Part shown: in pieces, positions 55,601-64,000 of the stretch | Layout of the letters: every line of letters starts with the position of its first letter | How positions within the stretch are numbered: position 1 is the first letter of the stretch | NCBI GenBank assembly: GCA_964019165.1 | Contig: OZ025281.1 | Location: forward strand, 1 to 64,000 | DNA from: Mastigias papua | Taxonomy: Eukaryota > Cnidaria > Scyphozoa > Rhizostomeae > Mastigiidae | DNA: 64,000 nt | Direction: 5' to 3' | The notes under the pieces: generated by a model | Seen by the model: the letters and a program-made list of their open reading frames with translations, nothing else | The model's database searches: none | Told to the model about the DNA's origin: nothing | Made by a program: the position numbers and the translations under genes

Positions 55601-57253
55601 AACAACAGGGAGAAGTAAATATCTAACTAAAGAGAGAAATACAGCATCAACGAAATGAATACAAGAAGAGCAACAAGATAAACAGCATTTGACAAAAAGG
55701 TACAAATAACAAAGTGGAGCAACAATTTAAACATCACTAGACACAAAAGTACACATAAGTAGCTAAATAAAGAGAGAGATACCGCGTCAAAGAGATGAGT
55801 AAATGAAGAGCAAGACAATAGACAGAACTTGAAAAAAAGGCAGACATACATAGCTAAATAAATAGAGAAATACAGCATAAAAGATGAGTCCAAGAGGAGC
55901 AACAAGATAAACAGAAATTGAACAAATGGTATAAATAAATAGCTAACTATAGAGAGAAATAGAGCATCAAACACATGGGTAAAAGTGGAGCAAAAAGATA
56001 AAGACAGCAGGTAGACATACATAGATAATTCAAGAGAGAGAAAGCGCATCACATAAAGGAGCAACAGACGAGCAAGAAGATAAACAGCACTAGTAACACG
56101 ATACAAATAAACACTTAAATAAAGAGAAAGATATCGTACTATAGACATGAGTGACAGAGGAGCCAAAAGATAAACACCACTAAACACACGGTAGAAATTA
56201 ATAGCTAAATAAAGAGAGAAACACAGCTTCGAAGAAATGAGTAAAACTGGAGCAAGAAGGTAAACAGCTCTTGACAAAAGGTAGAAATACATTGCTAAAT
56301 AATGAGAAATACCGCATCAACTAGATGAGTAAAAGAAGAGCAAAAAGACAAACAGCACTTGACAAAGGCTAGAAATAAATACCTAAATAAAAAGAGAAAC
56401 ACCGCATCAATGAAATGAGTAAAAGAAGAGCGACAAGATAAACAGCACTTGGACAACAGATAGACATAAATAGCAACATAAAGAGAGACATACAGCATCA
56501 AAGACATGAGTTAATATGCAGCAACAAGATAAACAGCAATTAAAAAATGGTAGACATAAATAACTAACTATAAAGTGAAACACAGCATCAAGGAAATGAG
56601 TAATAGTGGAGCAACAAGATAAACAGCACTTGACAAAAAGGGACATAAAGAGAGACATACAGATCAAAGACATGAGTCAAAGGGGCTAAAAGTAAACAGC
56701 ACTTGACAAAACGGTAGACATAAATACCTAAATAAAGAGAGACATACAGCATACAAAAAATGAGCGAAAGAAGAGCAACAACATAAAAACCTCTATAACA
56801 AAGGTAGACATAAATAGCTAACTAAAGAGCGACATACAACATCACAGACATGAGCAGCAGAGGAGCAAAAAGACAAACACCACTTACCACAAGGTAGACA
56901 TAAATAGCTAAATACAGAGAAAAATAGAGCATCAAAGACATGAGTAACAGACGAGCAACAGGATACACAGCACTTGACAAAGGTAGAAATAAATAGCTAC
57001 ATAAAAGATTGAAATATCACAACAACGAAATGAGTAAAACACCAGTAAAGAGATAAACAACACTTGACACAAAGGTAGAAATAGACAGCTAAATAAAGGA
57101 TCAAGTATCACATCAACAAAATGAGTAAAAGAAGAGCAAAGGATAAACAAGCACTGGAACAAACGGTAGAAATAGATAGCAAAATAACGAGAGACATCAG
57201 TAACAGATGAGCAAAACGATAAACAGCACTGGAAAACAGGTAGACATAAATAG

Positions 57254-57840
57254 CTACATAAAGAGAGAAACACAGCATCAACGAAATGAGTACAAGAAGA
57301 GCAACAAGATATACAGCATTTAACAAAAAGGTAGAAATAAATAGCTAAATAAAAAAAGACACAAATGAGTAAATGTGCAGCAAGAAGATAAACAGCACTT
57401 CAAACAAAGTAGACATAAACAGCTAAATAAAGGGGGAAATACAGCATCAAAGGCATGAGTAACAGACGAGCAAACAGATAAGCAGCACTTGAAAAAACGG
57501 TAGAAATACATAGCTAAATACAGCGAAAAATATTGCATCACAGACATGAGCAACAGAGGAGCAATAACATAAACACCTCTAGAGAAAAGGTAGAAATACA
57601 TAGCTCATTCAAGAGAGACATAGCGCATCACATAAAGGGACAACAAACGAGCAAAAAGATACAGAGCACTAGTAACACGAAAAAAATACACAGTTACATA
57701 AAGACAGAGATAGCGCATCACAGACATGACCAACAGAGGAGCAGAAGAGAATCACCACAAGAAAGCAAGGTACAAACAAATAGCTAAATAAAGAGAGACA
57801 TACAGCATAAAAGAAATGAATAGAAGAAGAAGAAGACGAT
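57254..57840 (+). repeat. Right copy of the duplicated segment of about 600 bp
   Basis: This is the partner of 23461-24060, with the same order of unusual monomers and only scattered substitutions and short gaps. It lies about 0.8 kb inside the type I/type III border, the mirror position of the left copy. Confidence 0.85.
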
Positions 57841-58170
57841 AAATAGCACTTGGTAAACAGGTAGAAATAAATAGCTACATAAAAAGAGACATACCGCATC
57901 AAAGAGATTAGTAATAGAGGAGCAAAAAGGTAAACAGCACATGAGAACAAGGTAGACATAAATAGGCAAATAAACAGAGAAATACAGCATCAAAACCAAT
58001 GAGTAAATGTAGGGCAACAAGACAACCAGCAATTGAAACAATGGTAGAAACAAATAGCTAAATAAAGTACGAAATATCACATCAAAGAAATGTGTAAACG
58101 AAGAGCAAGAAGATAAACAATACATGATGAAAAGGAAGAAATAAATAGCTAAATAAAGAGAGACATGAAA

Positions 58171-58221
58171 AGTGAAAGTGCGAGAAAATAACCGACCCGA
58201 GCGGGATTCGAACTCGCGAAC
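58171..58221 (-). mobile_element. Truncated tRNA-derived SINE fragment with B box
   Basis: On the minus strand the 51-base insert contains AGTTCGAATCC (58204-58214), the RNA polymerase III B box and T-arm of tRNA genes, followed by CGCTCGGGTCGG, like the 3' side of a tRNA T and acceptor stem. The anticodon and D arms are missing, so it is not a working tRNA. It is flanked by the 7-base direct repeat CATGAAA (58164-58170 and 58222-58228), consistent with target-site duplication. A tRNA pseudogene fragment is the alternative to a SINE. Confidence 0.75.
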
Positions 58222-58650
58222 CATGAAAGAGAGAAATATCGCATCAAAGAAATGAGTACATATGGAGCAACAAGATAGACAACACTTGAAAAAAGGTAGA
58301 AATAAATAGCTACATAAAGGGAGAAATACAGCATAACAGAAATGAATAAACGAAGAGCAAAAGGATAAACAGCATTTGAGAAATAGGTAGAAATAAATAG
58401 TAAATAAAGAGAGACTTACAGCATCAAAGACATGAGTAACAGTGGAGCAACAAGATAAACAGCACTTGACAACAAGGTAGAACTAACTGGCTAAATAAAG
58501 AGAGACGTACAGCATCAACGACATGAGTAAAAGAAGAGCAGAGAGATAAACAGTACTTGAAAAAAGGTACAAATAGAGAGCTAACTTAAGAGAGAAATAT
58601 AGCATCAAAGACATGAGTAAACGAAGAGCAAGAAGGTAAACGGCTCATGA

Positions 58651-61230
58651 AAAAATGTAGAAATAAATAGCTAAGTAAAGAGAGAAATACAGCATCAAAG
58701 ACATGTTCAACACACGAGCAATCCGACAGACAGCACTAGACACACATGTAGACATAACTAGCTACATAAAGAAAAAAATAGAGCATCAAAGAAATGAGTA
58801 AAAGACGAGCAAAACGATAGACGGCACATGAAGAAAAGGTAGAAATAGATAGATAAATAAAGAGAAAACTATCGTGTCAAAGACATGAGCAGAAGAGGAG
58901 AAAAACGATAAACAGCACTTGACACAAAGGTAGACATAAAATAGCTAAATAAAGAGAGAATTACCGCATCACAGACATGGGCAACACAGAAGCAAACAGG
59001 TAAATACCACCAGCAAAAAGATAGAAGTACCTAGTTAAATAAAGAGAGAAATAGCGCATCACAGACATGAGCAACAGAAGAGCAATAACATACACAGCCC
59101 TAGAAGAACGATAGAAATATATAGCTAAATAATGAGAGAAATGACGCAACACAGCAAAGAGCAAAAGGTAATCAAAAAGATAAACAGCCATAGAAGACAC
59201 ATAGAAATAAATAGCTACAAAATGAGAGACATAACGCATCACAGGAAAGAGCAAAAGAGGATCAAAACGGTAAACCGAAATAAATAGGTAAATAAAGAGA
59301 GAAACAACGCATTACAGACATGAGCAACAGAGGAGCAAAACGATAAACAGCACTAGACAAAAGGCACAAATAAATACCTACATTAAGAGAGAAATAACGC
59401 ATCAAAGAAATGAGCTAGAGAGGAGCAAAACGATAAACAGCACTAGAAAAGAAGGTAGAAATACATAGCTAAATACAGAAAGACAACCGCATCACTTAAA
59501 AGAGCATCAGAGGAGCAAACAGATAAAATCAACTAGAAACAGAGCAGAAATACATAGTTAAATAAAGAGAGAAATAGCGCATCACAGACATGACCAATAT
59601 AGAGGGGCAAAAAGATAAACACTACTATAAAACAGGTAGAAATAAATAGTTAAATAAAGAGAGAAATAGCAAATCACAGACATTAGCACACGAGGATTAA
59701 ACAGATAAACAGCACTAGAAAAAAAGGTAGAAAACGATAGCTACATACAGATAGAACTACCAAGTCAGAGACAAGAGCAACAGACGACCAAAAAGATAAA
59801 CAGCACTAGATAAAAGGTGGAAATAAGTATCTAAATAAAGAGAGAAATGCCCGTCAGAGATAAGAGCAAAAAAAGTGCAACAAGATAAACAGTACTGGAC
59901 AAAAAGGGTAGAAATAAAGAGCTAAATAAAGAGAGCCATACAACGTCAAAGAAACGAGTAAAAGTGGAGCAATAAGATAAACAGCATTTGGAACACAGGT
60001 AGACATAAATAGCTAAATAAAGAGAGTAATAAAGCATCAACGATATGAGTAAAGGAGGAGCAACAAGACAAACAGCACTAGAACAAAAAAGTAGACATGA
60101 ATAGCTAAATAACGAGAGAAATACAGCATCAAAGACATGAGTAAAAGAAGAGCAAAACGATAAACAGCACTTGAAGAAAAGGTAGAAATAAATAGCTAAA
60201 TAAAGAGAGAAATACCGCGTGAAAGAAGTGAGCAAAAGAAGAGCAAAAAGATAAACAGCACTGCCAAAAAGCTAGAAATGAATACCCACATAAAGAGAAA
60301 AATAACGAATCACAGAAATGAGCAGAAGAGCAGCAAAACGATACACAGGACTGGACATAAGGTCGAAATACATAGCTAAATAAAGAGAGAATTAGCGCAT
60401 CACATATATGGGCACCAGAGAAGCAAACAGATAAAAACCACTAGAAAAAAAGATAGAAGTAAATAGTTAAATAAAGAGAGAAATAGCGCATCACAGACAT
60501 TATTAAAAGAGGAGCAAGCGGATAACCAGCCCTAGAGGAAAGATAGAAATAAAAAGCTAAAAACTGAGAGAAATGACGCATCACAGGAAAGAACAAAAGA
60601 GGATCAAAACGGTAAACCGAAATAAATAGGTAAATAAAGAGAGAAAGAACGCATTGCAGACATGAGCAGCAGAGGAGCAAAACGAGAAATAGCACTAGAA
60701 AAAAGGTAGAAATAAATAACTACATAAAGAGAGAAATAACGCATCAAAGAAATGAGCTAGAGAGGAGCAAAACGATAAACAGCACTAGAAAAGAAGGTAG
60801 AAATAAATAGGTAAATAAAGAGAGAAATAACGCATCACAGAAAAGAGCCAAAGAAGAGCAAACAGATTAACAGCTCTAGAAAAAAGGTATAAATACATAG
60901 TTAAATAAAGAGAGAACAAAACGCATCACAGAAAAGAGCAAAGGAGGAGCAAAAAGATAAACAGCACTAGACAATGGGCAGAAATAAATATTTAATTAAA
61001 GAGAGAAATAGCGCATCACAGACATGAGCAACAGAGGAGCAGAAAGATAAATATCACTAGAAAAAAGGTAGAAATAAATAGTTAAATAAAGAAAGAAATA
61101 CCGCATCACATAAAAGAACACAAGAGGAGCAAACAGATAAACAGAACTAGAGGAAAGGTAGAAATAATAGCTAAATAAAGAGAGAAATACCGGTCATCAC
61201 AGAAATGAGCACAAGAGGAGCAACAAAATA
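58651..61230 (+). repeat. Satellite subtype III, right copy
   Basis: Monomers share AGAGAGAAATAACGCATCAC, GACATGAGCAACAGAGGAGC, GATAAACAGCACTAGA and AAGGTAGAAATAAATAG, matching the left copy at 22331-23260. Some monomers are shortened, as near 59270 and 60610 where GGTAAACCGAAATAAATAGG joins two monomers; that junction occurs twice, so it was duplicated. Confidence 0.8.
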
Positions 61231-62460
61231 AACAGAATTAGAAGAAACGTAGACATAAATAGCTTACTAAAGAGAAGTAATGCATCACAGACAAGAGCAC
61301 AAGCAAGCAGGAGAGAGCTAAATAACTCACAAATAAAGGTATAATTGAACAATCACATAAAGAGAGACATGACACCTCATAGCCATGAGCAAAGCAAGCA
61401 GCAGAAAGATAAATAGCACTGGACACAAGGCAGAGTTGAACAGTAATATAAAGAGAGAAATAAAGCTTCAGAGAAAGAGGAAAGCCAAGCCGTAGAAAGA
61501 TACACAACAGAAGAAACAAGATAGAATTGAACAATCATACAAAAAGAGAAAGCCTCACAGCACTCAGCAAAACAAGCGTGAGAAAGATAAATAAGTCTAG
61601 ACATAAGGTATAAATGAATAGCAACATAAAGAAAAAAATAACCCCTCACAGCATGGAGCATATCCGAGCTGTAGAAAGATAAACAATACTAGATAAAAGG
61701 CATAATTGAACAATCATACACAGAGAGAAATAACACCACGTAGTAATTAGCAACACGAAAACACCAGAAAGTTACATAATACTACAAAAAAGGTAGAATT
61801 GACCAATCAGATAAAGAGAAAAATAACGCCTTACAGCACTGAACATAACCACTGAGCAGATAGATCAACAACAATACAAACAACGTAGAATTGAACAATC
61901 ATATCACGGGAGAAATAACGCCTCACAGCAATGAGAAAAAACCAACCAGCAGACAGATAAACAATATTAGAACCAACGGAGCAACAAACAAACACATGAA
62001 GAGAAATATAACCCTCATAGAAATGAGCAACACAAATGAAGAACAAAGATAACCAGACATAGACATAAGGTAAACTTGAACAAAGATATAACGGAGGACA
62101 TAGTGCTTTACAGCACTGAAAAAACGCAACAGAAAGACAAACAACATAAGACACAATGTAGACTTGACGACTCATATAAAGAGATACGTATGTAGCGCGA
62201 CACAGCACTGATCAAAACCACGAAATAGAAAGATAAACAACACTAGAACCAACGTAGAATTGAACAATCATATAACGAGAGGAATGACGCCTCAGAGTAC
62301 TGAGCAACACAAAGCAGCAGAACGATAAATAACACTATCAACAAGACATATTTGAACAACCATAAAACTGGGGACAAAACTCCTAATAGCACTGAGCAAA
62401 ACAAAGTAGGAGACAGATAAACAACACTATACACAAGGCGGAATCGACCAACCACATAAA

Positions 62461-62497
62461 GATAACCCTAATTCTAACCCTGACCCTAACACCCGAC
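62461..62497. repeat. Telomere-like CCCTAA insert in a satellite monomer, copy 1
   Basis: Between ACCACATAAAGATA and CCCGACAGCACTGAGC the monomer carries AACCCTAATTCTAACCC and then TGACCCTAACAC, that is, three to four degenerate CCCTAA units. They take the place of the AGAGAAATAACGCCT box and add about 20 bases. Confidence 0.85.
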
Positions 62498-62570
62498 AGC
62501 ACTGAGCAAAACAAAGTAAGAGACAGATAAACATAATTATACACTAGGTGGAACTGGCCAACCACATAAA

Positions 62571-62607
62571 GATAACCCTGACCCTAACCCTGACCATAAC
62601 ACCCGAC
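62571..62607. repeat. Telomere-like CCCTAA insert in a satellite monomer, copy 2
   Basis: The next monomer has the same insert at the same place, reading AACCCTGACCCTAACCC and then TGACCATAACAC. The spacing from copy 1 is 110 bases, so the enlarged monomer was duplicated as a unit after the insertion. Confidence 0.85.
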
Positions 62608-63540
62608 AGCACTGAGCATAACCACTCAGGAGAAAGATAAACAGCACTAGGCAAAAGGTAGAACTGAAAAATCACATAAAGAGAGAAATATCGCCTCACA
62701 GCACTGAGCAAAGCCAAGGAGCAGAAAGATGAACAACATTAGAAACAAGGTAGAATTGAACAATCATATCGAAAGAGACAAAAGGCATCACATAAATTAG
62801 CACAATCCAAACACTAGAAAGATAAACAGCAATAGAGACAAGGTATAATTGAATAATCAGGTAAAGAAGGAAATAACACCTCAAAGCAATGAGCAAAACA
62901 AAGCAGGAGAGAGCTAAACAACACTACGCACCAGGTAGCATTGACCAACGAAGTAACGGAGGACATAACGCCTTACAGCACTAAACAACAATAAGCGTCA
63001 GAAAAGAAAACAACAGTAGAAACAGGGTAGAATTGAATAAATGAGATAAACAAAGAAATAACGCCTACCACCAATGAGCACAGCCCAAGCAGCAGAAATA
63101 TACACAACAGAACTAGACCGACGGCAGAATTGAGCAACCATAACATGGGGGACACACGGTCTTAAAGAATGGAGCAAACAAAAGCAGCAGCAGGATAAAC
63201 AATACCAGACAAACTGTAGAATTGACCAACAATATAAAAAGAGACACAAAGACTCACAGGAATGAGCAACACCAAGCAGCAGATAGATATACAGCACTAC
63301 AAATAGGGTAAAATTGAACAATGATGTAAAGAGATATTTGACCAACTATATAACTGGGGACATAACGCCTTACAGTACAGAGTAAATCGAAGCTGCAGAC
63401 AGATAAAGAACGACAGACACAAGATAGAATTCAACAATCATATAACTAGAGAAATAACAAATCAAAGCACTGCGCAAAACAAATCAGCAAAAAGATAACA
63501 CTGGATAGACACATGGTAGAATTGAGCAATCATATTAAAA

Positions 63541-64000
63541 GAGATATAACGCTTCACAGCATTGAGCAAACAACACCAGGATAAAGACAAACAGCACTAG
63601 AAAAAAGGTAGAGTCTAATAACCATATAAAGAGAGATATAACGCTTCACAGCATTGAGCAAACAACACCAGGATAAAGACAAACAGCACTAGAAAAAAGG
63701 TAGAGTCTAATAACCATATAAAGAGAGATATAACGCTTCACAGCATTGAGCAAACAACACCAGGATAAAGACAAACAGCACTAGAAAAAAGGTAGAGTCT
63801 AATAACCATATAAAGAGAGATATAACGCTTCACAGCATTGAGCAAACAACACCAGGATAAAGACAAACAGCACTAGAAAAAAGGTAGAGTCTAATAACCA
63901 TATAAAGAGAGATATAACGCTTCACAGCATTGAGCAAACAACACCAGGATAAAGACAAACAGCACTAGAAAAAAGGTAGAGTCTAATAACCATATAAAGA
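63541..64000 (+). repeat. 92-bp tandem array, five identical copies, continuing past the window
   Basis: GAGATATAACGCTTCACAGC starts at 63541, 63633, 63725, 63817 and 63909, each 92 bases apart, and the copies look identical. The 460 bases to the window end are exactly five units. The unit is a subtype IV relative (CACAGCATTGAGCAAACA, GGTAGAGTCTAATAACCA). Its identity shows a very recent amplification; the array probably extends to the right. Confidence 0.97.

Larger units (their letters stand above)
52621..58650 (+). repeat. Satellite subtype I, right block, second part
   Basis: Diverged subtype I monomers as at 23261-28985, including the AAAGAATGAAATACCACATCAA variant and the rare ATTCAAGAGAGACATAGCG monomer at 54176, 54791, 55235, 56027 and 57606. 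The longest minus-strand frame, 221 codons at 55627-56292, is read through these monomers and has no domain; its low-complexity Leu, Phe, Tyr, Ser and Cys content matches every other frame in the array. Confidence 0.8.
61231..63540 (+). repeat. Satellite subtype IV (outer, old), about 91-bp monomers
   Basis: Boxes in order are AGCAGAAAGATAAACA, ACACTAGA, AAGGTAGAATTGAACAATCA, TATAAAGAGAGAAATAACG, CCTCACAGCACTGAGCAA and CACAAAG. GTAGAATTGAACAATCA and CAGCACTGAGC are diagnostic and absent from the inner subtypes. The order agrees with subtype V at 19401-22330. Copies are diverged. Open frames up to 125 codons on minus are not genes. Confidence 0.8.

Noticed and set aside
57533..57787. 84-codon plus-strand frame rich in His, Lys and Ser
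   Set aside because: It is satellite sequence in a frame that happens to lack stops across a few diverged monomers.
58171..58228. Complete tRNA gene
   Set aside because: Only the T-arm and part of the acceptor stem are present; the D arm, anticodon arm and A box are missing.

Overview
The window is one end of a linear eukaryotic chromosome. It starts in about 10.3 kb of CCCTAA repeat (TTAGGG on the minus strand, running toward base 1) and then runs inward through subtelomeric repeats to the end. TTAGGG telomeres, a decayed Jockey/CR1-like non-LTR reverse transcriptase and a tRNA-derived SINE remnant together suggest an animal, probably an invertebrate. The sequence does not settle the species. 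No intact protein-coding gene, rRNA, complete tRNA or CRISPR array is visible; the long open frames on both strands are by-products of repeats.

Layout. 1-10274: telomere. 10275-10800: telomere-derived 9-bp repeats, clean then decayed. 10801-11690: decayed TTAGGG-like repeats in the opposite strand sense, with a second island at 12296-12475. 11691-16395: a degenerate, AT-rich repeat of about 11 bp carrying one foldback (15558-15787). 16396-18560: the only low-copy stretch, holding the reverse transcriptase relic (17237-17760, minus strand). 18561-19400: transitional AT-rich DNA.

19401-64000: about 44.6 kb of one satellite family with a monomer near 91 bp, always in the same orientation, divisible by eye into subtypes. 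From left to right they are an old outer subtype V (19.4-22.3 kb), III (22.3-23.3), I (23.3-29.0), a core subtype II (29.0-49.0, interrupted by a type I island at 32.3-34.05), I again (49.0-58.65, with a recently homogenised 91-bp array at 50.34-52.62), III again (58.65-61.2), outer subtype IV (61.2-63.5, a sister of V), and finally a 92-bp array in five identical copies that runs off the window. The order V-III-I-II-I-III-IV is mirror-symmetric although the monomers do not change direction. This is what repeated expansion from the inside of an array would leave, as described for layered centromeric satellites, and it is the most interesting structure here.

Small interruptions mark the satellite: an (AT)46 tract, an ATC tract, two non-satellite inserts of about 100 bp (24.4 and 35.2 kb), a 51-bp tRNA-like SINE end (58.2 kb), and telomere-like CCCTAA inserts inside two neighbouring monomers (62.5 kb). 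Higher-order duplications of 182 bp, 270 bp, about 364 bp, about 5.55 kb spacing and about 33.8 kb spacing are visible. All lengths and matches were read by eye, not by alignment software.
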